Part shown: one piece after another, positions 11,061 to 22,643 of the stretch
How positions within the stretch are numbered: position 1 is the stretch's first letter
How the letters are laid out: each line of letters opens with the position of its first letter
Origin: Mesodorylaimus sp. YZB2_4
Lineage: Eukaryota; Nematoda; Enoplea; Dorylaimida; Dorylaimidae
NCBI GenBank assembly: GCA_030248295.1
Contig: JASANH010000908.1
Location: forward strand, 558,001-622,000
Direction: 5' to 3'
DNA length: 64,000 bases
The notes under the pieces: generated by a model
Databases searched by the model: none
The model's input: the letters and a program-made list of their open reading frames with translations, nothing else
Told to the model about the DNA's origin: nothing
Program-made: the position numbers and the translations under genes

Positions 11061-13560
11061 ATGCATTTATTTTTGGTGATTAATTTGTTAATTTCCAGTA
11101 TGCAAGTGATGAAAGGTAAGTTTGATTTTGTGAATGATTTTCTCGGAAGATATTGGAGGCTAAAACCAATTTCACGTACTGTAGGCCTGTGGCCAGGTCT
11201 TTGTGAAGAGTTCATAATGTCGTTTTTCCTCGTTTCCATGGACGAGTGTTCAAGCCGCAAAAATTTCGTCTTTTCTTCCATTTCGCGCTTCTCGTGCAGT
11301 TTAGTTTGAGTCTTCTTGTTATATGACATTGGGAAAGAGTCACTCTCAACTGGTCCCAAAATTGGTAGTCATTAGGCCTATCTGTGTTTTTGTCAAAATA
11401 AGCCCGAGTGGACCGATTTTTAAAATTTAGGCCTTTCTACCATACTCAACCCGGAAAGTTTTGAATAAAATCAGACTGGAACTGTCCTCTTTTAGGTAGA
11501 CCCTCTGACCAGTCAAGCCAAGAATATCAACACAGCGAATCCGACGGTGCGTCGTGGGAAGGAGACTACGCCGCTTATTACGAATCGCAGGACGATGCCA
11601 GTCGAGGCGACTACGATGGTGAAGGGTCGGTAGATCCTGCCAAAATAGTTCACCGAAAGCCATTCGTCGAATCGGAATTTGTGGTCAGTCAGACCATTCC
11701 CGTTGTCACTACATGCCTTGACGAATACATGGCAGTAGCCTTGGCCAGAAACAGTATCAGCTCTGAAAAAGATGCCCGGACTCCTTTCATCGTTTTGCAA
11801 TCAGGTATTTTAAAAACAATTTTTACCGTATGTAACTTATCTACGTTTCTTTTTAGCGTGTCCTTTGGAAATGCATATCAACGAAACGCACGTCTCATTC
11901 AATTTAACGTATCAGGCCTTTGATGAACAACCGTGTAAAACTGGTCGACGCGGAGCCTGTTGCAAAAATTTACGTGCAATTTTCTACGAAATTGGTGTAG
12001 CTTATGTCTTCGAGGTAAAATGTTTATCTTCGCTGATTTCCGTCAAATTGTAGTGACTATCGTTTCAGGTGCCAGTAAATATTTTAGTTCCTGGCTCGGA
12101 AGTGACGTCCAAGAAATTGTCAGCTTATTGCTATTTCGAAGAGCCAAAAAACAACGAAGTAAGAAACGAAAAATGTTATACAGGATACCCGAATCTTAGC
12201 AGTGAGTACTTGTTGAAATATATAGCGCGCTAAATTCTTTTTTAGAGTCTCATGTCGCATGCATCGATTCGCCTATTTTCTTCTATGTACGACCGGATCG
12301 GTTTTCCTGGGACGGCTATGCAACTGACCAAGACTGAGCCTGTGTTTCTCGAAATCGTCACTGAAGACGGTAAGATGCGTATGAGCTCGGCATGCTTGAA
12401 TTCACTGCAGACTTGTTCTACTTAAGGCCCAGCAGATATGCAGAACTTGCCAGTGAACTGCTGGTTGTCGCAATATGCGTCCAAGGAAAAAAGCGAAATT
12501 GACATGGCGGACTCGTTATTTTTGGAAAACGGGTATGTTTTTCCACACCACGAGCTTTGTGAGGTCTCAAAGGTTTCATGTGGATAGTCATTTCAGGTGT
12601 CCAACTCACGGTGATATGCTTGCTACGTCAGTTACCGATATGAACATCATTCGAAGCCCGCGAGTTGGATTTTCTCTCGCAGCTTATAAAAAACGCGATG
12701 CACATTTTTTCTACGTTCACTGCCAATACCTAAAATGTTCGAGTGACGGTGCAGGTAACCGAAATGGAAAGCCACCTGTGGTAAGTATGGTGGGAGCCTT
12801 ACTAAAGCGCAGTGGTGACCTATGGCTCTCCCCACTGTCTGCAGCCCGTGCTTGTTACATTCGCTCTTACTTTTTAGTGCCCCAAACTAAACCACTGCGT
12901 GTCGTCGCATCCACTTCATTATGAAAGGCGTCATTTATCGTCCGCCACGTCGGATGTTGTCTTGACTCTAATTAAAAAACCGCCGCAAGAAGTTCACATT
13001 CCAGCTGGAGGTGAGTTCAGGCGAAAAGAATGGCTGAAGCTATTTTCATCTTTATTTTAGCGGCCAAATCATCGGATCGACAATGCACCCCTACGGAATG
13101 CAAAGACCAGTTTGGTGACGGTGTTGAAGATGCGAAAACGAGCAATGATTGTTGGTCAATTATATTGGCATCGTCCATTGTGGGCTTCTTGGTCGGAATT
13201 ATTTCCGTGGCGGTCATTTTGTGGATAAGACATCGATTTCGAGAGCCGTCTACTCCTTACGGGGCACGATTGAACAAAGGAACTAGCATTGGATGGTTGG
13301 CGTCGGAGAAAGAAGTCAGTGCTTTTTTTCATCGCGGGCAACCCGACGTTTTGGCTCAGACGCCCGAGTCTAAGCATCGAGTTCAGTTATTTCGTCCTGT
13401 CGAACAACGCCGGCGTCATTTGGCCGGACATGGCGGGTTCGAGCCGCAGGGCCCAGCTGATTCAGTCCATGATGATTATTCGAGAGCTGGAGAATCGACG
13501 ATTGCTTTAAAAGAGGAGTCTTGGAATCGAAAACGTGGTTATGGCGATGACGTCGACTGA
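11061..13560 (+). CDS. ZP-domain (cuticlin-like) type I membrane protein, complete
   Basis: Nine exons join in frame to 552 residues: 11061-11115, 11496-11804, 11857-12014, 12069-12158, 12246-12369, 12427-12532, 12597-12780, 12878-13010 and 13061-13560. The start gives a hydrophobic signal peptide (MHLFLVINLLIS). An acidic, Tyr-rich segment follows (about residues 20-70). The ZP region begins near CPLEMHINETHVSF. Its C-terminal half shows PVNCW, FLENGCPTHGDM, FFYVHCQYLKC and CPKLNHC, the normal ZP-C cysteine order. One membrane helix lies near residues 419-443 (IILASSIVGFLVGIISVAVIL), with a cytoplasmic tail of about 110 residues. The exon ending in NG|C (phase 2), the next ending before C (phase 0) and the one after in phase 1 match the minus-strand ZP gene, so the two are paralogues. 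A likely role is in cuticle or another apical extracellular matrix. Confidence 0.9.
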
Positions 13561-15499
13561 AGTGTAGTGTGTGCTTGCGTTTGTTTGCATTTCTATTTTG
13601 TTATTTTTTGGGTGGCACTTGCCATGTTTGTTGGCGCAAGTAGTTTGCTAGGCACTTTGCGCCTTATCGTATGGATTCGACGGGGAGATTAGTCAGCGTC
13701 AGCTCGTGGGGTGATTTGATGAATTTCGAGTGGTAAATAGATTTTCTAAATTTTGGCCTCCCCATGTATCGTGTGTTGTGTTTTGATGTGATCGGAGGGA
13801 AGGTGTGTAAAATTTCTGGTCAGGTATGATGGTACCTCGTGCAATGTGGGCGAGTATCGCCTTTTGGGTTGATTCATGTCCATAGCGTATGTGATGGCGA
13901 ATATCGATATATGAGGGACTTGATTTTGGACCTGTGCTGTCGCTGCGTGTAGTTTGAGGTTCCTGATCAGCACTCTGTACTCAACTGAACTGAATCTATC
14001 TATGCGGAGATTGGAGGAGCATCCTAGTAGCGATTCATGGGTCCCTATGGTTATGTCTCTACAGGAAAAACTTTTAGCAATTCTCCTTTTTTTGGAGCTT
14101 GCTTCACGTGAACATATGATAGGATGGGGCCCTTTCATAAAGGACGCCCACCCTCTGTCCACTTTTCATTAAGTTCCTCACCCCCCCTTCCGTGTAGACA
14201 CCATCGAGCCCAAACAAAAGCATTATTTCAGAAACGCTGTCTGCGCAAAATCGTTGAGCGGCTGCAGTATGATAGAGATCGTGTGCTGTGCACTGATCGC
14301 AGCGTATGAAGTTCTAACACACATGAATCTTCAGCCTGCAGTGCAGTGATGTGAACGTGCATAGCTGGTCCAAGTGCAGCCACTTCTTTTGTGACTATCC
14401 TGCAAACTCGGTACATCGAGTACGAGCTGACCTAGGGACCAGCAGCAGGTGCTAGTCACCAGGACCCTGCATAGTGCAGGGGTCGCTGCTCTGGCGCATG
14501 ATATGCACACAGTATTTGGTCTGATGGAATCACACTACTGAATCTTAACCTTGAAGGGAGGGACCTTCCCGGCTGGTTCGGGAATCAGTTTCCTGATTCT
14601 CCACTCGTTTGGCGTCCGTTACTTGACGGTACCAGGTGAGTCGCCCAGAGCCAGGTGTGCAGGGCCAGCGACGGACTTACTAAACAGCCGGGACAGAACT
14701 GAGGCCTCCCAGTCAGGGTTCCTGGCCCAAGCAATGCGGGACCAGCGGTCGGTCGGAAGGGCGAAGGGACGCATAATAATACACAGAGGGATACCTATTG
14801 ACCATGAGTCGAACTGATGATTTAAATCCAGCACTAACAGACACAAACTCATACAATCATCCGAACAGTTCGATGTGCATAAACCTGAAGTAATTACCAG
14901 TAAGGAGAGTAATATTCTTGCCATCGTGAACCTTTGATGACTTGTAACATGCGAAGTGAGAACGGGTGATGCAAGGGGGCCCAAATAGGTCTTCGAGAAC
15001 TTTATAGTGATGTAATCGGTGCTTTTGTGCAGGAACATGTAATGCTGTCTGAACCAGACTTGTGCCACTAACACGACTAGCCTAGATATATCATAAAGCT
15101 GATCTTTTTATTGTCGATCCAACGAGATGCAAAGCAAGAGCCGGAATGAGGCATGTATAAGCTCATGGTCTTGGGCTTTTAAAATTTTTGGGCAACCATA
15201 TTTTTGAAAAACCAATTTACTTCCTTCACTGCCTCCATGGTCATTGAAGCCATCTTCATGACAGGTCTATTGCCACCCATGCTCTGAAAGCCTAGAATTC
15301 TCAAGGACTAGGCCGCATTTCCTTAGGAACTAAAGACTTTTAGTTTCTCTCGGGAATCCAAGAAAATCCTGATTTTCTCTGGGCCTTTGGACTTTAGAGC
15401 CGGAAGTTCCCCAACGAATCATCAAAACTCCAGAAACCTTTAAAGGCTTTATCCTCTCAATTCGCGGATTTCATGAGACAGGATCCACCATGGACCACT
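13561..15499. other. Intergenic stretch
   Basis: No supported gene. The first part is the 3' flank of the ZP gene. From about 14440 to 14820 the composition becomes GC-rich and resembles the dispersed repeat families, with an inverted patch near 14463-14486 (CCTGCATAGTGCAGG). The rest shows nothing recognisable. Confidence 0.5.
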
Positions 15500-15785
15500 G
15501 GATCCCACCTGAAGTCGCACGCTTTCTCTGCGATACTGCAGCAACGTACTTCGGGGAGCTGCCGCAAGTGCTGGCCGTCAAAGGGGTTCTGACGGACCTG
15601 AGCCCGAAGTGCTCATAAAGCAAGTTTAGACCAGGATCTCAAGACTAGTCCTCTACCGATGCCTGCAAGCAGACCAGTCACTCGACCTCGACCTCGCTCT
15701 CGGTCTCGTGCTGGCCCTGACTTGGGAGAGGCAGAATGGTTCCCTGAACCAGTGCACGAATAGGCCAGAGGGCATAGTACGGGTA
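15500..15785 (+). repeat. Dispersed repeat family A, copy 2
   Basis: This stretch aligns by eye with 39365-39660 over shared blocks GGCCGTCAAAGGGG, CCGGACCT/ACGGACCT, AGACCAGGA.CTCAAGAC and CTCGCTCTCGGTCTCGTGC. The order and spacing are kept. No protein is encoded and termini are not clear. Confidence 0.6.
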
Positions 15786-15980
15786 CATGCGTAGTCCTTG
15801 CCTTCTACACTTCCGCCAGCAAAAAAATCGCAACGATTCCATCTTCAGCTTTATGTATTCTTACACACGAGCAGATCAGCGCACAATAGCAGTCCATTAC
15901 AAACAGAGCACTGCATCAGGTCAAGAGACATCGATCGATATAGCCTGCTGCATTTCTTCGGTTCACTTTCTTCATTTCAA

Positions 15981-16505
15981 TCAGTCCATCAGACTGATCA
16001 CGACAGCCACGAAGATGATGATCAGCAGAAAGACGCTGAGTCGGAGCATGCGCAAATTGGACGTGAAGCCTTCGTCCACTTTCCGCTCGATACGCTGCAG
16101 GATTTCGAGCGTGTCGTCAGCCTGTTCTTTAGCTGTGCGGAAACGACTTTTCAGGTTGACCACTTGGATCTTGGGCTCATCGGCGGGCGTCAGCGTGTGC
16201 CATTCCTTCTCGCGATCGAGCTCGTCATCGCGAGCAACACGAGCCTTGATGGCCGTCTTGTGATCGATAGCCGTCAGATTTTCGGGTACCTTGAGCAGTT
16301 TGACGGCCACTTCAACTTGGCCCGACTTGTCGATGAAACCGCTCTTGGGTTGGAAGAGGTACAGGCCGCTCTGATCGGTGAACAGCTTGTAGCCCAGACG
16401 CTGGCCAGTCAGGTTGTTCACCTTCAGTTTGACTTCGTCCAAACGACCCTCCTGCACATCGAACACCAACTCGGGCGGTTCCACATTGATCAGGGTCGGG
16501 GGCAT
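15981..16505 (-). CDS. MSP-domain, VAP-like tail-anchored protein
   Basis: An intronless frame of 174 residues runs from the ATG at 16503-16505. An earlier in-frame ATG at 16598 would add a non-MSP leader, so the later start is preferred. Residues about 5-105 form a major-sperm-protein fold (PPELVFDVQEGRLDEVKLKV, then FQPKSGFID, then VAVKLL). A charged helical stretch follows (RTAKEQADDTLEILQRIERK) and then a C-terminal hydrophobic anchor (LSVFLLIIIFVAVVISLMD). This is the VAP layout of MSP, coiled coil and tail anchor, in a short form, so residence on the ER membrane at contact sites is expected. The basic residues VAPs use to bind FFAT motifs are not obvious, so ligand binding is uncertain. 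A MOSPD-type member is the alternative. Confidence 0.85.
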   Translation of the reverse strand: MPPTLINVEPPELVFDVQEGRLDEVKLKVNNLTGQRLGYKLFTDQSGLYLFQPKSGFIDKSGQVEVAVKLLKVPENLTAIDHKTAIKARVARDDELDREKEWHTLTPADEPKIQVVNLKSRFRTAKEQADDTLEILQRIERKVDEGFTSNLRMLRLSVFLLIIIFVAVVISLMD

Positions 16506-17821
16506 GATCGGATCGTGATTGAACTCGGACGATAGGAAGAACGAATAAGGCAAGAGAGGCGACTCGCACAGACAGGATAGCGAACGGGTACTGATCATGG
16601 ACAGCGAAGAATGAGTGGATTCTGCTTCACATTGCTTTACACTTGCAAAGCAAAGAAAAGCAAAGCATTTTCAGCCAGAAAGGCTGTTGAAACCTTCCGT
16701 GTCACAGCTAGGGGATAGAATGCGCAATAGAGTGTATATACTGCAGGTGTTTGGTCTGTGGAGAAGGGTGTAGTCGTATTTGGCTGCCTTATAAACGGAG
16801 CAGGAACTAGTCCCATAACAAGACCAGTCGAGCTCGACTTTGACAAAGCTTGACCTCGCTGTGGCTTCAACCAGGAAGGAGGACATAAGTGATCTAGCCA
16901 GACTAGACTAGATGCACAATGCTACTGTAGTTCACTGATCGTGAGGCCCCTATCGCACCCGTTCAAGCACGGTTTTGTACCAGCGGAAGAAACTGGTGAC
17001 GAGCAGATATTTTCAAACATTCTGTCAGTCCCGCATACAAACAAGCAAGACATATTTTGTATTCCATTTTCCTTGTTGAATACCTTCTATTGCACTGTGC
17101 AGTACATAGATACTCTAAAAGCCAGCTTATCCATAAGTTCGTATGATGCCATTGAAGCACGATACGCAAAGCAAAGTCATGAAAACAGATACCTCTATCT
17201 GTTATTACTTTATCTGCAATTCGTTCCTGCCGTCGCTGCAAAAGAGCTTATCGCTAGCAGTCGAGTTCATCCTCTGCAGGACTAGAGTGAACCTATTTTG
17301 AAAACTGTTCATTGTCAACCTCGCGTAGAGAAGACTGGCCGCAATAATTGATAGGCCGACCGACGATGGACTCGAAAACCAATACAATTTCTGAAAATCT
17401 CAACTTTTTTGGAGGGGTTTGACGATTAAAGGGATCCGACTTCAACGAATGACGATGCGGATAGGATTCGAAGCCAGGGGTATATGTTTTTGTATAAATG
17501 TGCGAGTAAATAAACTCTCTCTCACAGTAGGTGAGAAGTGTTGGAGCATCTGAGGATTACACCTTCTGCATCATCTCGAGCATGGTGGACTAGTCAATGG
17601 AGGTTCACAAAGACAAACATTCAAGCCGGTAAAAGTTGGGATAATGCTAGCTCTTCAACCTGATCGTGAGTTTGATGATGAATCAGAGGGTGACTATTTG
17701 TGTTGAGGTCAGAGATGTGCCTTTTTTACTCGTAGTATACTTTGTGCAGCGCCCAGTATAAGACAAGATACTCTACAATACTTACGTAGTCCGCACGACC
17801 ATCTCTTACTACTCATCGAGA
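16506..17821. other. Intergenic stretch
   Basis: This is upstream of the MSP-domain gene on its strand and 3' of the DEG/ENaC gene. The small frames at 16941-17285 have no domain signature. Nothing else is recognised before the SINE at 17822. Confidence 0.5.
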
Positions 17822-18000
17822 ACCGGCCTCGTGGCCTGGTGGGTTAGGCGTCTGCCTCTCACGCCGGGTGCGCAGTTACGGGCGAGTGTTCGACTCGCGG
17901 GCCGGCAAATCATTTCGTGTAAAATGTGTCCCTTCACCCTCGAGTGCGCATAAGCGTTTGGTGATGAGGTAAAACATGAACATGAACATGAACATGAACC
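17822..18000 (+). mobile_element. tRNA-derived SINE with (ATGAAC)n tail
   Basis: The left end has a Pol III A box (GTGGCCTGGTGGGTTAGGCG, about 17831-17850). A B box (GTGTTCGACTCGC, about 17887-17899) follows at tRNA-like spacing. A non-tRNA body follows, and the element ends in about four ATGAAC units (17976-17999). A second copy is at 24890-25072, and the body fragment GAGTGCGCA.A.GCG.TTGG recurs at 32600-32625. SINEs are non-autonomous and retrotransposed by LINE machinery. The short tandem tail replaces a poly-A. Confidence 0.75.
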
Positions 18001-18084
18001 AAATCGAGAAACACAACGCCGTCCCTAGGACTGTCGTGGCGCGCATACCAGAATACCGTACTACGTGTCTGCTGGACCCCATCT

Positions 18085-18150
18085 CCGTGAAAGGCAGTGT
18101 CGCTTGGTTTTTCAAAACACTCCAGAACTGCACCTTCGACATCCAGCATC
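18085..18150 (+). repeat. Short repeat shared with 39980-40050
   Basis: GGCAGTGTCGCTTG followed by CACTCCAG and TCGACATNCA occurs here and again near 39983-40045. It is probably a fragment of another dispersed element adjoining the SINE. Confidence 0.45.
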
Positions 18151-18428
18151 TCGCATAGTTTATTTGACTTTTGTAGCTTTTCGAAACGACTGCATGAGTT
18201 TTTAAGATAGCTTAGGCTCACTATATTTTGAATTTTTTTCAGGCAGTATCAGTAATTTCCTCAAAAAGTCCCAAAAATAACCCAATGCTGGTTCAAAAAG
18301 AAGCATGGCAACTGTACCTACTGGCTTTGGGTATCACCTCTTCGAGCCTACTGTATGCTTGGGTCAACAAGTGCATAAATACTTGTGAAAGTGCAATATA
18401 TACAGTATAATACGCTCATAAATTGCAC

Positions 18429-19877
18429 TTAAAAAGGGATATCGTTCATGACTGGTTTCACAATCACATGCTGCGGCAGAATGCTGCCCTGTTTCTTCTT
18501 ATCAGACCAGAAGCACAAGTGGATGAGTTGAAAGAGCGACATCATGCTGGCGCCGAGCCATAACCCTAATAGGCCACCCAGGTCGCTGACGAGGTCGTTC
18601 CACTCATACTGTAATACTTCTTCGTTGATAATAAGTGTCTCTGTGTTGGGAAAATTGATGGCTATGGTACTAGAACCCTCACCGCTCTCAAGGTTATCAA
18701 CAGGTCGACTGATAATGGACCAACTGCTGAACCACTGGTCGCACTTTGGTTGGCATTTTGACTTGCAAGCTGTCATTTCCGCATTTCTTTCTTCTTCATC
18801 AGGCTTTGACAAATTTCGGAGCACGCCGTGCTCCAAGCCTTCAATTCGACCAGTCTGATTGGAAAAAATACCCAAATGGCAAAGTGGCAAAGTGCCATCT
18901 CGAAGACTTTCACTAAGGTCCATCATAATATTTTCATTACTGTCGAATGGAATGCATGAAGCGATGACATTTTTAGTCAGATTTGCTCGAATTTCGCAGT
19001 CGAGTAGGCACGGCCTAACAAAGTACAGAGGGTCGTCATTAACATCTTTCCGACAACTGTATAATTGGCGATAGACTCGGATATCGACACTGATTGTGTA
19101 AAGTTGACGGGGTCGAAGTGGAATGTATTGATCGGTGTCTGCATTGAATAGTCCTACCTCTGGTAGAACGCATTCATTTTCAGTGCATTTATAGAGCTTA
19201 AAAAATTCATAATATCTACAAACTTTTTCTTTGTATAAGGAGAAATTGAATTCAAGTGTGTATTTGAATGTCTTGGTGTACTCTTGTCTAGTGGCGGCAC
19301 TTGTATTGAGAACATAGTAGCAATCGCCGCCGTTGAAACCACTGCTGAGGGTCAACCCCTCTTGCTTGCCATCGAATCCGGTCCAAGCTATCTTATCGAA
19401 AAATGGAATCAGGCCGCTGACATTCATGGTTGCGAATCTTTCTCGCAGACGTCGCTTGGCTTCATCGATTGGCATATCGGAGTCGTACCATAAATTTGAG
19501 GAAATATAACTTTTAGCTATTTGTATTTCTTCATATTCGATATTGTAGTGCTCTAGTTTGGCGACATCGATCCACATCCATTCACTGATATCTAGCCAAA
19601 CTGTTGGGAAGACATATCTGCTACCCGGGGCCAATCTTGCAATCTTGGTTACTGTTTGACCATTGATGTATTGGATGAGTTGTTTCTGGGTATGTAATCC
19701 CATCATGACTGTACATCCGCCCATGATTACGAGCCAGATGACTTTTTGAGACCAGTGCTTCGACTCCCATAATTCGCGAAACCCATGAAATGTAGTCCGT
19801 TTGGAGAAGGTGGCCCAGCGATCGTTCATTCTGATGACGAAGGGAATAGACACTACATACACTGGTGCTGGATTCAA
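18429..19877 (-). CDS. DEG/ENaC (amiloride-sensitive) sodium channel subunit
   Basis: A single uninterrupted frame of 482 residues; an internal Met at 19829 is an alternative start. The N-terminus has the family FxxxTxxHGF gating motif (FSKRTTFHGFREL) before a first membrane helix (VIWLVIMGGCTVMMG). The large extracellular loop has paired cysteines and many N-glycosylation sites. The pre-M2 and M2 region ends SDLGGLLGLWLGASMMSLFQ. GAS occupies the G-x-S selectivity filter, and the acidic residue usual shortly after it in family members is replaced by Gln. The channel forms trimers at the plasma membrane and conducts Na+. The loop is shorter than in typical degenerins. Having no introns is unusual beside the intron-rich neighbours and may reflect retrocopying, although the frame is intact. 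Confidence 0.88.
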   Translation of the reverse strand: MNPAPVYVVSIPFVIRMNDRWATFSKRTTFHGFRELWESKHWSQKVIWLVIMGGCTVMMGLHTQKQLIQYINGQTVTKIARLAPGSRYVFPTVWLDISEWMWIDVAKLEHYNIEYEEIQIAKSYISSNLWYDSDMPIDEAKRRLRERFATMNVSGLIPFFDKIAWTGFDGKQEGLTLSSGFNGGDCYYVLNTSAATRQEYTKTFKYTLEFNFSLYKEKVCRYYEFFKLYKCTENECVLPEVGLFNADTDQYIPLRPRQLYTISVDIRVYRQLYSCRKDVNDDPLYFVRPCLLDCEIRANLTKNVIASCIPFDSNENIMMDLSESLRDGTLPLCHLGIFSNQTGRIEGLEHGVLRNLSKPDEEERNAEMTACKSKCQPKCDQWFSSWSIISRPVDNLESGEGSSTIAINFPNTETLIINEEVLQYEWNDLVSDLGGLLGLWLGASMMSLFQLIHLCFWSDKKKQGSILPQHVIVKPVMNDIPF

Positions 19878-21059
19878 AAACCTAAGGCGGCTGTGGAGGA
19901 GCTAGTAGTCATGGATGCGACATTGCTTTCGATGACCGAGAATTACTGCTTAGCGAAGGCGAAAATTGTCAATCTTGTTAAAAGCATGGTACTTGAATTG
20001 GCCGTGTGAGTGTTCGGCTGCGCAGGCTTTCTCGTAAAACTTGCGCCCTATTGATAAAAATTGAGACTTGACAGCGGTGTAAAACTTTATTGCTTTGTAT
20101 TGATCTTGAGCTTTCGTGTCTAGAACATATCTAATCGTCAAATGCATACCTTGTTAACTAGCCAATAGAAAAGCACACCGCCCTGTGACCATGTCACCAT
20201 AGTGTGAGTGGGACTCTGACTTGGCCAATACTCTCAGGCATGCCAGGTGCACGAAGCTACTGTATATTGGACTTGCTTTTTTGAGAATGCTGCCATGCTA
20301 GCTAGTTGTACAATGTGCATTGTTTGGAAATTTCAAAAGTCTTTCCTTTGTTTTAATTTCTCGCAATGTCAGAAAAAAAGATTATAAGTTGAGCGTATCG
20401 GAAACGCTCATTTTTATTCCTATTGGTACAGCTGTTAGGTGAGATATGAGTACCTAAGTCATGACGTGCATTTTGAGAGCACACGGTTTTACTCGAATGG
20501 CTTTTGAAAACCGATCTCCATCGTCAAGGACTGAACGTAGGACGAGCTAAGCTATTCATAATGCACTGGGCACTCACCCCAGACACCTTGGTCGCGTCCT
20601 TTGTATACGTCCATGTCTTTTAATCTATGCATTATCATTATTATTACACAGTATTTATACATAGATTAGACATGCACATTCGATATTGCGATGGACGTTT
20701 ACGTATGTCACCATGGCGAAATCTGATCAGATAAGCGGCGGGAAATTGTATAAGATGCTACGCATAGACTCCCAGTATTCCCCAGTATTCTATTTTTTTT
20801 AAATCTCACCTGTGAGTGTGCGCACACGATACAGCAGGTAAATTATAAAGCAACACACACAATACATAAAGCACAAAATTCAATCACGGAATCCTTATAC
20901 AGAGACATAGTCATGTTTTTCTGAGACCTAAAACAGCCGAAGCACACTAACTGCGATAGATAAGTAAGAGGTCAAAGAACCGTCTAAAATGTCTAGGAAC
21001 GAACAGTGATTCAAAATTCTCCGAATTCGAAACAAGCAGTTCTCTGGTAACGTATTCCA
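19878..21059. other. Intergenic, AT-rich stretch
   Basis: This is upstream of the DEG/ENaC gene. A CTATGCATTATCATTATTATTACACAG stretch near 20620-20650 is low-complexity. No gene or RNA was recognised. Confidence 0.5.
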
Positions 21060-21607
21060 GTATCACGTTGCTCCTGACGTGACCGCGTGTGGAGAAGAGC
21101 AATCTCGAGATCTCGAGACAATCTCAGCACTACGTGTCGTTCGACTACCGAACCAACCTTGAGGTCAACTCCAACCTCTGCCTCGATTTTTAGCATTCCG
21201 TCTCCGCCTAAGCCCATCGGACTGGCCGAACTAGGCCTCCAATCTTTACGCGGTATTCTCTCCGCAACTGCCTTGCTTATCAGGGTTATTGTAGCGCCAC
21301 TGTCCAGCATCATGGGTACATCCCGCCCATTTACCTGGCATAACACGTGACTCAACTGACCAATTTGCCGTTTCGCTGCATTCGCCTCCTGCGAAACTGA
21401 TGCCAATCCCTTGTGTGGCGCGTCCTTAGACATGCCCAACACTGTAATATACCTTCCGTCAAGAGGACCTTGGTCCTCATTTCGCAGATATCCGTGGCAC
21501 ACGCCATCCTGCTCATCATATTCACCTGGTCGTGAGCCACCGTCCGAAATCGAATTGACCCTTCGCTTCCGGTCCTCCGACCGTCCGCGGTCATTCTGAC
21601 AGACCAC
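21011..21607 (-). pseudogene. Retroelement aspartic protease fragment
   Basis: The frame holds a retropepsin-like core: a strand leading into MMLDSGATITLISKAVAERI (the DSG catalytic triad residue) and later strands (MLKIEAEVGVDLKVGSVVERHVV). Instead of the usual terminal ILG-like motif, the frame runs into the truncated LTR (LSRDLEIALLHTRS...) and flanking DNA. The protein therefore ends in host-derived sequence and is unlikely to be functional. Confidence 0.75.
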
Positions 21608-22643
21608 GACCGTAATTGTTGCTGCTGTTTTCCCGACCGACCGAACGATTCTCCTGCTTCAGAGCAGCTATCTGCACTCTGAAAATTGGCCTTTTCTCTC
21701 CGAGCAACTTCTCCAGCCATACGGCCGCTGCACGTTCCCACGAATTCTTATCCGTATCAGTCAACTCGTTCCACTTGGCTGAAGCCTCGCCCGTCAGGCA
21801 CACTTTGATACCCTCCATGACTTGAACGATGGACCATCGTCCTAACGTGCTATACGTACGAAGTCTCCAACCACTCGAATGAGTCTATCTTTTCGACGTC
21901 ACCCGAGAACACTGCGATCTTTAGCCCTGGCAGATTATCAGACGGGAACCCCTTTCCGCTCCTCCGCCTCGCGGCGCCTGTCCTCATCCTGCCTCTGCTG
22001 TTGTTTCTGCAGGAACTCGAAGAACATGGCCTGTTGCTGCATCATCATCCGTGCCACCATCGCCTTGATCCAGGCGTGGACTTCGCACTGACGTTTGATT
22101 GGGCTGCGTACTAGTTACCAGACTGCGGCGGGGACCCATTTGAAACAGTCAAAGCCTGCATCTGTTCCAGCATCATCTTGTGCTGCTCCAATTGCCTCTC
22201 TTCCTGGCGTTTCCGCTCCTCCGCCTCGCGGCGCCTGTCCTCATCCTGCCTCTGCTGTTGTTTCTGCAGGAACTAGAAGAACATGGCCTGTTGCTGCATA
22301 ATCATCCGTGCCACCATCGCCTTGATCCAGGCGTGGACTTCCCACAAATTCTCCGTCTCCTTTCGGCGGTTTTTTACTCGTGCTTTCATTCATGTATGGA
22401 CCGAAATCGGTCATGCGCATTCCCCAAGTACTTTCCCCGCTGCCACCTCCGTGCGCAGCACTGGTCCAATCCGGCCGAGATCGCCTTGCCGAGCTCCTCT
22501 ACCATATCCTGTTTCGTAGCCGTGGTCAGTACCTTCACGGTATGGGCATCGCAGTAAGCCTTCAACACCTCTTTCTTAACCCACGGAGGTAACCTTTCAC
22601 GCAATTCCGCACGCGGATACGTGATACTAAATCTCGCAGCCAT
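21591..22643 (-). pseudogene. Retroelement gag fragments
   Basis: Separate frames resemble a helical gag: MAARFSITYPRAELRERLPP (from 22643), a Gln/Met-rich coiled segment (RMMMQQQAMFFEFLQ), and an EASAKWNELTD capsid-like piece ending near 21591. The Gln-rich segment is present twice (21953-22084 and 22210-22341), and the upstream copy has GAG changed to TAG. Frames are interrupted between the pieces, so gag is dead. Confidence 0.6.
21953..22341 (-). repeat. 132-bp direct duplication inside gag
   Basis: Bases 21953-22084 and 22210-22341 are identical except for about two substitutions (CTCGAAG/CTAGAAG and CATCATC/CATAATC). The spacing of 257 bp is not a multiple of three, so the copies lie in different frames. 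High identity implies a recent duplication. Confidence 0.9.

Noticed and set aside
12159..12199. Alternative ZP exon continuing through VRNEKCYTGYPN
   Set aside because: That reading forces the next exon into a frame with a stop. Splicing at NNE|GTAAGA keeps the ZP fold and frame.
15798..16535. 245-residue plus-strand frame
   Set aside because: It lies antisense to the MSP-domain gene, whose conserved fold and tail anchor are on the minus strand.
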